From Rhodocollybia butyracea (lineage: Eukaryota; Basidiomycota; Agaricomycetes; Agaricales; Omphalotaceae): DNA of 64,000 bases. Position numbers and translations under genes: made by a program. Shown piece after piece: positions 35,689 through 47,479 of the stretch. Under the pieces are notes generated by a model. That model saw only the letters and a list, made by a program, of their open reading frames with translations, was not told the DNA's origin and searched no databases. Within the stretch, counting starts at the first letter, position 1. Each line of letters opens with the position of its first letter. Location: NCBI GenBank assembly GCA_015501585.1, contig JADNRY010000136.1, positions 102,420 to 166,419 on the forward strand. Reading direction: 5' to 3'.

Positions 35689-37360
35689 TTAATGCTCAAC
35701 CCAGGTATCAGTAACCAGGGATATAGGGACAATTATTTGTAATGGGTCGAATACGCGATGGGTGGTTTTTGGTTGTATAGAAAACATCAAGAAATCCTAC
35801 AGAGGGACAGATAAGTGCCATGAGTTATCTATCACTGTCAAAAACGTTCAAATCAAGATACGCACAGTGGCAGAAAGATTTCTTGCATCAAAATGTCCCA
35901 CACAAATTTCAGGGCGGCACCGCACTATAAAAAACTCGAAGTTAGCATAGATTCTTCTGACGAGTTTATGGCAACTCACCAGTGCCCTCCCAATCGAGAG
36001 TCATCTCCTGCAAAGAATGTAAGGTCGGATCAAGCTCAATCGGAGGAGCTACTGCGTTGAGGGTCCCAGTCCCAATAAGAGAGCCTTTCCGCACCGACTG
36101 ACTCTTCACGTCTACTCGTACCTGACGACGGAGAGAGACGCTCATTGTCAGTGTCAGGTTGTTGGACCGTGAACGCAAGGGAGATGAAGACAGTGATTCC
36201 GAATCCAAGTTGTATTGCACGTTAGAGTGGAATTCTTTGAGAGAGGATATCGATCCAGAAATTTGAATGTGATAGGGGATGCTATCACGGAGACCAAAGG
36301 TTCGGACAGCAGGAAGGAAGAACTACATATTTGTATCCAGATTATTGATATTTATGTATGTAAGAGAGATAGATTTAGACTTACATTGACGTTCAGCGAC
36401 CCAAGACTCGGATTGGTGCCCGGTCTTGGTTTGAGTAACGAAGTAGCTTGAAACCATTCCTCAGGCAAAGATTTGACGCTCGAAAGAAAACTAGTGGTAA
36501 CGATAGGCTGGCGTGGATGTGTTCGGGGTCGGTAAATGAATGGTGTTGATACTCTGGATAGAAAAAGAATGGTATCAATGAAATACCCTTCATTCAGGAA
36601 AAATAACATACATTTTCTTATGGTCCCATAACGACCCGTGTATCTTCACAATACCACAAATGGCATAGGTGCATTTAGCATACAGCCCAGGCATACCTAT
36701 AATCTCTCGTAAGTCAAACATGTCTTAACGCATATTAGAACTCTGACAAACCGGTAAAGTTGACCTCGTAAGACGGTGGTAACGGAAACTCTCGGTCTCC
36801 GTCTTTGAACTTGAAAGTGGTAGGTAAAACAGTCGAGAATGGAATATTCATCGGACAAGCAGTAGTAGAGCCGCTTAGATCGAAGTGGGATGCTTTACAC
36901 GACCACAAATCATATTGCTCATTGATAACTTTTATTGTTTTCGATACCGTATTTGAACTGGATATGGTTAATTTGATTCTTCCTTCCACCTATATCAGAT
37001 CTTGCACGTCAAAATATGCACAGACACGAAAGATGCAACTAGGAGACCTACTTTAAAGACAACTTCTATGATATCTTCTACTTTGATCGAGGGATCCAGA
37101 TTGATATTCCCCGAAAGGACACCATGACGACCATACGAGGGGATGTCCACATCCTGGTCCTGTTCAGACAGAGTTATACTGATTTCACCAACATGTTTAG
37201 TGAAAGTGCCTGTTGGATGCGAGGTTGAGATTGAATGGAAACGACTTGTTTGAGCAAGCGTTGCCTCTCCAGCGAGAGCCTGTGGTGTATAGGAAGGGGG
37301 AGAACGTGACGGGGAATATGAAGGTAGTTGTTGGTCGAGGACTTGAAGTACTTCTGTCAT
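35689..37360 (-). CDS. Fungal arrestin-like protein (7 exons, intact)
   Basis: Exons 37052-37360, 36752-36989, 36612-36696, 36385-36553, 35980-36322, 35866-35924 and 35689-35796 join in perfect phase to 436 residues ending in TAA. All introns are 55-69 nt with GT..AG ends. A Pro/Ser-rich N terminus (SYSPSRSPPSYTP) is followed by the arrestin N-domain pattern: GEISITLSEQ, YGRHGVLSGNI, then LWSCKA, CPMNIPFSTVLPTTF, PLPPSYEVNFTG and MPGLYAKCTYAI. The C domain has YRPRTHPRQPI, SLPEEWFQ, LRDSIPYHIQISG, SVSLRRQVRVDVKSQ, LDWEGT and a terminal DTWVEH. This matches Agaricomycete arrestin-like proteins. The family links membrane cargo to ubiquitin ligases in yeasts; here that role is inference. No PY-rich tail is obvious. 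It is the best-supported multi-exon gene in the window. Confidence 0.85.
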
Positions 37361-38159
37361 CCAAAGCGAATTAGATGGATGCAGGTGCACACACCTAGAT
37401 TTTATACCTTGACATCGGAACCTCAAAACTTTTTTTTAAGTTTGCCTGCCGAGGATTTTCACGGAACTCATCCGGCGCTTAAAGTGTATTCCCGTTTTGC
37501 GTGATCCATCGCATTTGATGTACCTCCACTGCCAGCTATAAACAAACATGTCTATAACCGAGTCTGCATGGTACCTAACCCGGAACTTCATGCACGCGTA
37601 AGCCATGTGTACGCCATGCTCAGACAACCCTTTGCGAAAATGAAGCTCCGTAAATCATTCATGCTCGAGGGGGTAAAAATAACGGGTCTCTGTCCTTCCA
37701 ATGTCCTTCGCTCCCGGACGTTTAACCTACACACATGGATGAGGAATGGAACCTGATGAGAAACGAGATTTTCGTGTCGTGTGAATGGAGAGTAAAATGT
37801 CGAAGGAACAGAGAAAGTGATAGCCATATTTCCAGTTTTGTCCGGATAACATACTCCCCGAAAGACCTTCAAAATCCAAACATTGTATCCGCAGGATAGC
37901 CAGTACAATGATGAAGTTCAAATTACGGTCTGAGCGCCGTATCACGCATCAATTTTCTATTCGGACCGATTCTTCTACATGATCCGAGTACGCGTGTGCG
38001 CGTCTAGTCAGATCAACACTCTTTCTTCCCACTTTTCCTCTCGTTCTTGTCCGTGGGACGCCGTATATCCATCTCGCTCATTGGGTGTCAGAGATTGGAT
38101 ACGTTTATTGATGTATATTATAAGGTACGTCTTTACTGTTATCTGAGAAAAAGACACGC
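37361..38159. other. Intergenic, unresolved minus-strand frames
   Basis: At 37588-37945 minus, two overlapping frames stay open for over 70 codons. Neither has a recognised motif or convincing splice sites, and they are not called. Confidence 0.3.
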
Positions 38160-39700
38160 TAACATCAAATAAACGTTAATCTTTTCAGGCTCCTGCAGCG
38201 GCAGCGACCCTCTTCCTTTCACTGTTCTCTCTTGTCCACGTTTCGCCAGCATGGGAACTGTCCGAATCTTTCAGGATCGGGAGGCACAACAGAACAGCCG
38301 CCGTAGGCATGCAAGTGCGGATACTGGTTTCGCCATAGATGATGCAAGCGTGACTCCCCTCCCACTGAGCCCATCCTATCCAACGTCATATCTATTTCAG
38401 CACTCACGTTTATGTATCTCACTTTTTTAAACTTCAGAATCGAAGAGATGGAGACGGAGCTCGAGATTCATGTCGATGCACATGGCGAGGAATTCGAGTT
38501 TACCTACCCTCGGTGAAGGATCGAAGGATCAACGTCAACGATAACCAACAACGGGATTTGCAGGTGGAGGACACAGGTATCTTCATGGACCGGCAGTCAC
38601 CCAAAGAGTCCTAATCCCATACCACGTCAGACTCATACCTACCAGTTATCGCTAGCGCTAGAACCTCGACCCACTCCTTCCCCGGCGATCCACTTCCGAC
38701 TTCTCCTCTGCTATTGCTGGAACCGGCACATCCGCTCAAACAACCACCACAACAACGCTATCCTCTCCAGTGGAGATGTATTTATATCGCCCGGCTCTCA
38801 ACCTATTTAAATCAAACAGTGTCGTTATCAGCACTTCCACGAGATTTTTTCGTCCTACAAGCGGGATTACTGGTCCCTGTCGCGTGTCCTAGCTGTTCCC
38901 ATCTGACTCGACATTCAACTACCTACATCCCCCTCTCCGCTTTCGGGGTTGGCGAACCTAGCCAGGCCATTGAATTTAGAACGCACTAGTAGTTCTGGTC
39001 CTAGTTATGCGGTTACGGGTGTGGGTTTCGCGGGTACTGGAGTCTGCGGGTCCTATGACTACCCTATAATTGCAGTCCCGGTTTCCCTGCGCTTACAATA
39101 CTCCTCGTTGTTTGAGCATCAGTATTCGCCGCCAACGAGGAGTATAGGGAGGACATCGTCTGTTAAGGAGAGTACAAGGGGTTAGTGGGGTGAACAGTGT
39201 AGGAATAGAGAAGTTTTTGCGGGGATAGCGATAGAAGTAGAGGAAGGGAGAGTCAGCGTGTGAGAGAAGATGTGAGTTTTTCTTTCCTCTATTGCTACCC
39301 CTTGATATCCCTTCCGAGAACACATCACTAACCCGTCCTTCTAGACCAGAACGACCTCATCCCCTCCTTACTGATTCCCAAACGCTCGTCCTATATGGGT
39401 TCGAATATAGGTGCTGCTCTAAGGGCTCTCCCACCGCCATCGCCGCTATGGAATGTTATTTTGTGAGGGAGAGATCCTCAAGAGGTGCGGCAGCAGCAGC
39501 AGCGGCACAAGAGGAAGAAGGTGAACCTGTCATCCCCTCCTTCTCATTAACATACCCCTCCACCCATGCTTAGCTCTGCGTCGGATTTTGAGACGCGGCT
39601 GAAGAAGATGAACGATATGTGATTTTGGCTTGTTTGGAGGGACTCGGTGGGGGGCGGCAAGGGCCTACTAGAATCTTGATACGATACCTCACGGAAAAGC
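38160..39700 (+). pseudogene. ATG13: Decayed ATG13 copy E
   Basis: Carries the block with CTCGAGATTCATGTCGATG (about 38460), the DSYLPVIA-like block (about 38630), the YMGSNIGAA block near 39392-39420 and the tail SDFETRLKKMNDM near 39562-39600, where a TGA interrupts the expected continuation into SLEGLG (then GCTTGTTTGGAGGGACTCGG). Multiple frame changes occur. It is followed by a remnant of the convergent unknown gene, the same order as copy B and its neighbour. Confidence 0.7.
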
Positions 39701-40079
39701 TAACAGTGAGGGGTTCGACCTACGCATCATGATTGGGTTGTTAATCATTCAATTGGATGCCATCACATAAGGAGCTTAAGCGCTTATCTTTTATCTCGAG
39801 ATGGTGCTTGGTACGCGTGAGACGCGAATGGTGAAATACGAGGTATACTTTTTGAAAGCCCACTGAGCACGTTCCATGAGAGTTATTGACACGATATCCC
39901 TAAGTCTACAGAATCTTCCCATAATACCATTACCTTACTGACGTTCATCTTGCCTCACATCCCGCTCTGACAACTCCAACAAATACCTCCACTGTATAGC
40001 TACGCCTTACCATACCTATTCTGCGCGCGACGAAGTAATGGAAAGCAAAGCAACAAATGGATGTACTACGAGATTTCAA

Positions 40080-40260
40080 AGCTGCTAATCAAATGGAAAA
40101 AATCCAGACTCATCCAGGTGAGATGGTAGCAAACGAGCCTATCGATGTAGGACAGCCACCAGGATCATAGGCGGTCTGGTCCCCACAATTCTGAACAGTA
40201 AAATAGTGCTCGTTACATAGCAACCGACCGGTACTCAATTCGAAAACACTCAAGTTGCTT
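40080..40260 (-). pseudogene. Remnant of the unknown gene next to ATG13 copy E
   Basis: The plus sequence around CTAATCAAATGGA (about 40088) and TAACGAGCACTATTTTACTG (minus, about 40200-40220) aligns by eye with the 3' exon of the gene at 17428-18363 (CTAATCAAGTGGA; CAACGAGGGCGATATCTTACC). The frame is broken. Only the 3' part was recognised. Confidence 0.5.
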
Positions 40261-41509
40261 GTCCAAATTTGTGGTTTTTGGAAGGAAGAAAGAAGGTTTT
40301 ATTACACAAAGATGAGTCTGAGAACTAACATTGGCTCATGTCCTAAGTCTGTACATGCGCCGTGGAAATCAAGTTTTTTCAAGTTGGGGAAAGAGAAAAA
40401 AAAAGAAAAGAGAGAGAGATTATATAGATATACCTTCGTCACCTGTACACCATTTTTCCACTGAAAATGCATTTCTTAGCTTAAACTCAACTCGCTATGC
40501 ATACAATCAAGTTGATTCTAAGTTGCCGGTGCGTCCCGAACGAAGCCATTTAGTCCTAAGTCGTTTTACGGCATCTGACTTAGGACCTAGCCAATCGTTT
40601 TCAAGATTTCACAAATCGGCAGCGGCAGAAGAATCCATTTACCGGCCGGTACCCGAACTATTCAAGATTTTGTAACGATAAAGTATAAGAAAATGCTGAT
40701 GGCTAAGTGGTTAATGCTATATGTTCGACTTTTTGCTCAAAGACGTGTCCAAGTTCAAGTCCCTCCCGCAATAGTTTTATTTTTTCTAGATAACCGCGCG
40801 GCTCGGATACTTAGTTCAGATGGTAATACTTAGTGGAATGTAAAAATACTACTAATTTTTCTCAAAATTATTCTCAAGGAACAAGAAAGAGCCAGTGGTG
40901 CTAGTGAACCACTGGAGCCTGAGTGATTTTGAAGCGGATGACTCTGAATGAGAAATATTACTGTTTTTTTCTTGGAATTTTCTTCCCTGTGATAATGCAC
41001 AGTCCTACTCAGATCTTACTAGGACTAGCAACTTCCAAAACTTGTAGTAACAGTAAGTACGGGCCAAATTTTCTCTCGTACATACAGTATTTGTATTGAT
41101 TCTCGGGATAGAACGGGATTAAGGTCATTAAGCGCCATCAATCAAGTCCCAAGTACTTGGGCGTGTACAGACGTGGGCTAAGGCCCTAACATTTGAACAC
41201 AATTAGCCGCTCATTTGTTAACAACCAGCCGGTACTCAATTCTACGTCTCGCCTGCCATTAGAGCTTATCCGGTTCCTTCGGCACAGTTACAAGGAAATA
41301 TTTAGATTTGAACTTAGTCTTTGGATCAAGAACAAGGCCAAAGAAGCTCGATTCTTCTTCCACGTGATCTGTATGAACGAAGAATTTACGGCTATCTCAC
41401 TCTTTTTGTTGAACCTCGCACACTATTTTCGTCAACGCTACAATGCTTCTCCTGCGCTTCCTTCCTTGTGATAGCCTGAACCCAACAACTCCAATCCTAC
41501 TTAATGCAA
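40261..41509. other. Intergenic, with a tRNA-like stretch
   Basis: About 40693-40775 (+) has an A-box-like GGCTAAGTGGTTAATGC and a B-box-like GTTCAAGTCCC, but no convincing acceptor stem, so a tRNA relic or SINE head is possible. Near 41185-41220, CTAACATTTGAAC followed by AATTAG matches the start flank of copy C near 18570-18595, supporting block duplication. Confidence 0.35.
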
Positions 41510-42660
41510 ATGCTCTAATTAAAATTTAAGCCATCTCCAGCCTCGCCGCTCGACTGAAGCATGAATCCCTCGGTAAGTGACGTGGACACCGCTTCTGCTT
41601 CAGACTCGTACCTACCTATTGCTGGGTCGACCCACCCGTTCCCTAGCCATTACTCTCCTCTTCCATTTTCAGGGAGGAGAGCGAGAGGGAGAAGAGAGGA
41701 AAAGTGAGTACTCTTTTCTTTTCCTTTCTATCCTTTCATTTTCCTATCCATATCCTGTAATATCACCTCAAAGATCACATTACCAGCCCTCCTTTCATCC
41801 TCTTTGCAGACCAGCCCGAGCACGATCTTTGCCACACACTCGGATCTCCATCACCATTCCGTACCCTTGGCAATATCCATCGTTCCTACTCCCACTCCTG
41901 ATGCAATCTTCCAAATTGGCTGTAATGTCATTTCGTTATTCATGCAGGACATCGATACGCGGAAACTGATGAGTACTCGAGGATGACATTCACTGACCAG
42001 TTGAGAGTGCATGTAGGATGAGATGTGGGAGACGTGAAAAGGGAAATTTAAAGAGGAAAGCGACACAAACAAGAGAAGACAGGGATAGGGACAAGACTAT
42101 CCGCGGTCCCGTTTCGTGTACGTACCCAGACTTTGCCTCAGCGGGAGGGATCTAGAGATGGAGGAGAAGGAATTCTCCATTACCGCTCTTATCCCAGGCC
42201 GGTTCCTTCTGGCTCTAGCTCCTCCTCCTCACCGACGTCGTTATACCAGCATCGGTACCCACCTACTTATTGATATATTGATTACCAAACTGGTACCCAA
42301 ACTCTCGTCGTACACGGGTTCGAGTATACGTGTCTTGGGGCTTTCGCCAGTCTTCCCCGTTGCATAAAATCATTTCGCTACCTAGTACCGAGTGAGGAGC
42401 ACTCGAGGGATCAGCGCAGCGCTCCAGCAGCAACAACATGACAACATGAGAAGGGGATAATATAACGATGAAGAATCGATTAATCAATATCAACCTCCGC
42501 CTTCGTTCTTAAACAAATGCCGCAAAGACAACCGTCCCTTCCTCCCCACCTACAGACTCCTCGCCCATGCTTCGGGATGTTGAGTCACGGCTGAACAAAG
42601 CCAATGATGTGTCTATGACTAGTTTGGAGGGAATCGATGGGGGCAGGGCCCTTTCATTTA
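41510..42660 (+). pseudogene. ATG13: Decayed ATG13 copy F
   Basis: Shorter than the others. It keeps DAIFQIG followed by a FMQDIDTRKL stretch (about 41905-41970), the SSYTGSSI-like block near 42305-42330 and the tail MLRDVESRLNKANDVSMTSL then EGI at about 42567-42635, matching the closing VETWVKEVND..SLEGLG of copy C. The middle is reduced by deletion and frames change. Confidence 0.7.
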
Positions 42661-42761
42661 CAATCGGAGGTGTGCCAGTATATTGCTTTTAAAAAGTTCA
42701 AAATGAATCAAAGCCACTATGATGTTTTGGCGTCTGGAGGGGCCATACTATCTGCGGATGC

Positions 42762-43869
42762 CTAATCTGCAGTAGCTTCAACGGTGTATTTGACATTCAT
42801 CGGGGCCATGGGATATGCATCGCTTCTCGACGACAGGTCTGTGGCTGCGCTGAGATTGAGTGGGCGTGTACTCAGTGCAGTCCCTCCAGACCCAAATGTA
42901 GACCTTGGTGCAAACAACGGGAATGATCGACTTCCAGAACCAGAGGTTCCATAAGCCGGTAGGAAGCTACTGGTAAGGTTGAAGTATAACCTGCCGACCA
43001 TGATTGCAGGAATGATGGTAGCAGGGGTAGCGATGAGAGGTCGGGCGAGGGAAGGAAGATTCGGAGCGAGGAAGAAGACAATGTTCACCACGTTAACAAT
43101 GACTACCGCTAGATAGTAAATGGTACCATCACGTATGAGTATACGACTCAATGTGGTGGTGGTCGTCCGAGTAAACAAGAGACGGCCGAGCGTCAGGAGG
43201 AAAATGGCTGAATCGACAACCAAGTTCAGGATAAACGGTACTGTACCCATCGAATTTGTGGGATCGTTCCCGCAGCCACCAACGACGTCCAGATTCGCAA
43301 ATACCGCGTACGGAATACCCGTGTATGTTGTAGCGACAAAAGTCCCTACAATGAGTGGAACTAGCCAGAATATGACAAGGACAACAGCTATAAGGTTGTT
43401 TTTTTGCCATACTGCATATGTACGAAGCAGTAGAAGTGGGATGGCAGCAAATTGGATGGTCGTGGACAGGAAAGGTAGAACCCAGCGTATCCGATAGCAG
43501 AAATCCGGAGTCGCACCATCTACGAGATTGAATGCAACGTCGACAATTAAGCAAAAAAGCGTGTAATAGCGGCTGAAGCTCAGCAACAGTAATGTCTTGT
43601 TCGGTCCATTGGAACGATAAAGAAATATTTCCCTGGGTAGAGTAACCAAAATCCTACAAGAGGATTAACCATTACCAACAAAGTAAACGAAGAAGAGACT
43701 CACTCCCATGTCAGGATGCTGAGCGTCATGATTTGAATGTACTGAAACGCAGCTGCCAGCTAGGTTAACTCATTTGTAAGGGCAATAGTAAAGGTAAGAT
43801 CTTACAGAGAAGCCGGAAAATATTAGGGTCGACATTACTGGGTGGTGGCAGAGGCGGCAGAGACGACAT
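42762..43869 (-). CDS. DUF6533-type seven-helix membrane protein (3 exons)
   Basis: Exons 43806-43869, 43704-43752 and 42762-43653 join in phase to 334 residues. The start MSSLPPLPPPSNVDPNIFRLL and the second-exon stretch FQYIQIMTLSILTWEILVTL are typical of the Agaricomycete DUF6533 family; introns are 53 and 50 nt (GT..AG). About seven hydrophobic segments follow, among them LLLLSFSRYYTLFCLIVDVAF, FAAIPLLLLRTYAVW, VVLVIFWLVPLIVGTF, FILNLVVDSAIFLLTLGRLLF and YYLAVVIVNVVNIVFFLAP, then GRLYFNLTSS and a Ser-rich cytosolic-type tail. No frameshift or stop. The family's molecular role is unknown; a membrane sensor or transporter role would be guesswork. Confidence 0.85.
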
Positions 43870-44649
43870 GGTGCTATGGAGATAAGTTGGTCGACTGGGC
43901 GGATTATAAATAACTTCAAGTTGCACTCATTAGTCTCGAGACTTTCAAGCTACGATTAAATAAGTAACACATGCACGAGAAGACTTTGCAGCAAGCTCGG
44001 CGTATCGATAATTAAGTTGTTCACCTGATTGTTCATCATCAATGGGAATGATGAGCGGAAGTTAGGAGGCTAAATCTACAATCTAAAATCTTGTGTGATC
44101 AATGTGTGGCAGACTGTAAATCCGAACAACTTGTCTTAATCTCCCAAGCTGAAATCGAAAATTTGAAAGCCTTCTTCTACAGTCGATGTGTCAATCAATA
44201 TCGCTTTTTACAGAGCTCACGTGTCAGACTCGTCAGATTCAAGATAAGTAGAAACAAGACAGAAACACTGTCAAACACACATAACATTGATTTAATTGCC
44301 CTAAGAAAGGGCTGCCGATGTCGCTGTAGCTGACAGGTACGGTAAGTACGGGAGCATTGCATTGACAGGCATTGACTCACTATTAATACTTAGATGTTCC
44401 AATGATGCGAAGTTGACGGTCTTTAAATATCCACTGAACACTGCCTGGATCATACCCAGACAATTCGCCCATGGCTGCACGTCTTCTTTTACTTCTTTTA
44501 CTTGTTGTTTAGTTCCATGCCAAGCATATACAGGGATGAGAGTAAGTGTTATGACACGATTATCATGGATCGTTGTTACTGAAACACCTCCAGTGCTGCT
44601 GCTGCAAGCAATGCACCTACTAGCAGCAACGAACATGAAGTTGGTTTCA
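43870..44649. other. Intergenic, no supported gene
   Basis: Short frames on both strands without motifs. A weakly coding 5' part of the following FAD-oxidase relic may begin here but was not recognised. Confidence 0.3.
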
Positions 44650-45215
44650 ATGGCCCGTTCCTCACAAGTAACAGCCCCAACAGCTTGAACTACAATGCAA
44701 CTTACACTTCAAACGATGTGGCTGTAGCGGTAAGCCGAGTATGCTTTTAAAGAGCCAGAGTCTCGTTATGCATCATGCTCTGTAGATTAAATGGGTTAAC
44801 GCGTTCGATTTGGACTTTGATATCCGATCAGGTGGAGCAGATGCGTTGCAATCTCATCAAGTTACAATATCCCTCTCGCTCTTGAACACGTAAGATACCA
44901 TCTACTCCGGAGTTTGAGAGGATGCATTGCTCAACCTTTACGCCGCAAGGTTAATTACATCCCTTCGCAAAGCGTCGTTCACCTTGGACCCATGATGTAA
45001 TGGCAGACCTCAATGCTACTGCCCTTGGTGGCCGCCTGCCTCTTATCGGCGTGAGTGGGTTCACTGCTGGTGAACGCATCAGCTACTTACCTGCTAAACC
45101 ATCATGGGATTGCCACTGACAGCATAGTTGATGCTGAAGTCGTGCTAGCAGACGGATCAATCGTTTGGGCCAGTGGAAACACAGACCTTCTATATGCAGC
45201 TAGAGGGGCTCAGGC
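44650..45215 (+). pseudogene. Truncated FAD-linked oxidase (berberine-bridge-like) relic
   Basis: Exon-like pieces encode NATYTSNDVAVAV, then VNAFDLDFDIRSGGADA (compare the RSGGH motif of FAD-binding PCMH domains), and, after degraded sequence, GGRLPLIGVSGFTAGERISYL and, in a shifted frame, HGIATDSIVDAEVVLADGSI and NTDLLYAARGA. In the family these are the FAD-domain strand order ending in DLFWALRGAG. The gene stops exactly where LTR-like sequence begins (about 45216), so an insertion cut it. Frame changes also break it. Oxidase function is therefore lost here. Confidence 0.6.
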
Positions 45216-46164
45216 CCAGTGAAAACCCGCACTGGGAAGGGCCGAGATAATATGTTGGGAGCTGTGATCTAACGGTGATCAACCGAGATCAACTGTTTTC
45301 CAGAAATTTACAGATATATGCCAGACAGTATGTTCTTGTCTGGGTTTATCTGACAAGAACTGCACAGGGAATGAAAATCAGTTTTGTATATAAATGAGTT
45401 CCTCTGGGATAATCTGTGTTCAACCATGGTGAACTATAGTCATCTGGGTTCTTCTGTCCTTCACTTCAGAACTAGGTCCATTATTCAAAACTGTGATTGG
45501 ATGGTATGGTCCGGGATGGTCTGAGCAAATTAGATTGCATTATAAACTACTCTGATACTACATACAAACTATATATACATTGAACTGACTACTGACTACT
45601 GAGAAGCACTTGTATGTAACAGAGCGCAGTGTGGTAAAGTATTGATATGGATATTTAAAAACGAGGCCACCTTGTTGTAAAGATCCATTCACGATTGGAT
45701 CTTCCCAATGTACAGTATAGTGAGGGGCCCATTGGGCAGATTTACTACAATATCGAGTTTTGGTGTTGCTGATTTAACAGTGTGGTTTCCAATGGTTCTT
45801 CTGTGTTAACAGGTAATATTCTGGTATTCTGAAGGAACAGATGTGATGTCTTCTGTGGTAAGCAGGTGAAGGTGGTTCTTCTGTGGTAATCAGGTATTCT
45901 TCTGTTGTAAGCAGGTAATTGGTGATGCTTCTGGATATTCACAGTTAGCAACTAAGGTTCATATCAAGGTTCAGTTCACAGCTATGCTGCACAGAGGTAA
46001 TAATTCCAAAATAACAAGGCTGGGGTACAATGTATCTACTCAAGCAGTATTTATACTATATACCAAAGTCATAATAAGTCATTCCGAGTCATGTTCCGAG
46101 TCACTTTGACTCATGTACAAACAATATAATCAAGTCATTTCGGGTTCCGAGACATTGTGCCACA
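45216..46164 (-). mobile_element. LTR-like insertion disrupting the FAD-oxidase relic
   Basis: On minus it begins TGTGGCACAATG at 46164, has a TATA-type stretch (TATATAGTATAAATACTGC) near 46045-46063, GAGTCA-rich sequence, and degenerate units of about 37 bp with GGTTCTTCTGTG..AGCAGGTA near 45790-45930. Its far end has a hairpin (CCCAGTG..CACTGGG) at about 45213-45235. An LTR or non-autonomous retroelement is likely; no coding sequence and no proven target duplication. Confidence 0.45.
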
Positions 46165-46945
46165 GCCGAAACTAGTCAATATGACTCAACCATGATAAAA
46201 TATGCATAATACACTATTGAGGCAATCATGTGCTCAATTTCCACAGTCAGGAAATGTTCACTTCCTGACACTTGTCCAAGCACGAGAAGTAGAAAGATTG
46301 GTCAATAAACGAGCTCAAAAAAAACTTGACATAGCTCACCTTGGGAAGGAATCAATGAAAGCACTAGGGCGTGGCACACTACGGTATACTAGCGTAAAAC
46401 GACGTCAACAGGCCAACAAGGCTAATAAAAAAAATAGGTCAATAAACTATTCGTTGAAGAAAAGGCTGAGATAGCTCACCTTAGGAGTGACCGAGCTCAA
46501 TGAATCCATTCTTAAGTCAATACAGTCCAAAGAGGGTTGAGGAGTTGTTGAATAATACATCTTGAGAACAGACAACCTGAAGATGATGGTAAACAGGAAG
46601 AGAAAGAGCAAACGAAAGAGCGATGTAAAAACCTTTTCAACTTTATCATGTCACATGTAAAGCCGCTCTGCCGCGACAAAGAAAAAAATGTTTGAAGTCC
46701 AAGCGCCAAACTCAAAGTATGGCTGCGTCCTGGCTGCGTGTTCAGTTGACTTGAGTTGCAAACTCGAACTTGGAGACTGTTTTGAATAGACTTTCCACCA
46801 ATAGATTCCGGATTGAATTGAAAAAGAAATTGCCCTCCATTTGGCCAGCTGCGCACAGATAGACACGGATTGGCTCAGATATGCCAGATCAGCCCAGTGC
46901 GTATAACGCGCCCTATGGGCAAAGTCCTTAAGAACAAATAGGATA
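46165..46945. other. Intergenic, no supported gene
   Basis: The 90-codon lysine-rich frame at 46202-46474 has no motif or context. Low-complexity sequence follows. Nothing was called. Confidence 0.3.
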
Positions 46946-46949
46946 CTGT

Positions 46950-47139
46950 TGTGTGTACGACGGTGTAAAAGACTAACTAGACTCTTAAGTAATCGTACGA
47001 TACTTATAGTAACGGATTTATTATATAATTAATAATAAATAGAATGATAAGATAGACCGTTTGGTCTATCGGCGGCGTCTAGGATGACCGTATCGCCGGA
47101 TACGGTCAGTGGTGATTATGGAGAGGCGGAGGCGTTACA
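46950..47139 (-). mobile_element. LTR start of a gag-containing element (far end uncertain)
   Basis: Downstream of gag on minus is a purine-rich tract (GGTGGGGGAGGG, 47140-47151) followed by TGTAACGCCTCCGCC, a common LTR start in Agaricomycete LTR elements. The same first 31 bases, with CpG-type changes, start the LTR fragment at 59537 on minus. The far end (a CA near 46950) is a guess. Confidence 0.5.
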
Positions 47140-47479
47140 CCCTCCCCCACCAGATTAACATCAGGGATGTGAATCGAAAATGGTAATGACATCATCACCA
47201 TCCAAACCATTTTTAATTTGGTTTAACATAGAATGATCCCGTATCAAGTACGGGATTAATTGATGCGGCGCATCAGATTTTCGGACTTGTCCGAATCAAA
47301 CGATAGTGGGGCGTACCACTAGAGCATGATTTGATTCGGAAATGTCCGAATGTTCAACGCGCAGACTCGGAAGTTTCCGAGTATTGCTTAATGAGGATTC
47401 TCAGTGAGAACCCGGGCTGAGGATAAGTAGTGATGCCCAGGTAAGGCATATTACCTGGGCGTCGGAATAAACCAATAAA

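Noticed and set aside
40690..40780. tRNA gene
   Set aside because: A- and B-box-like strings are present, but no acceptor stem or standard T-loop could be formed. Reported only as tRNA-like.
1690..42660. Intact Ser/Pro/Thr-rich genes at the ATG13-like segments
   Set aside because: The landmarks fall in different frames within each segment, and stops remain even when plausible introns are allowed.
46202..46474. Lysine-rich 90-residue ORF
   Set aside because: No motif, splice support or homologous partner in the window; low-complexity composition explains it.
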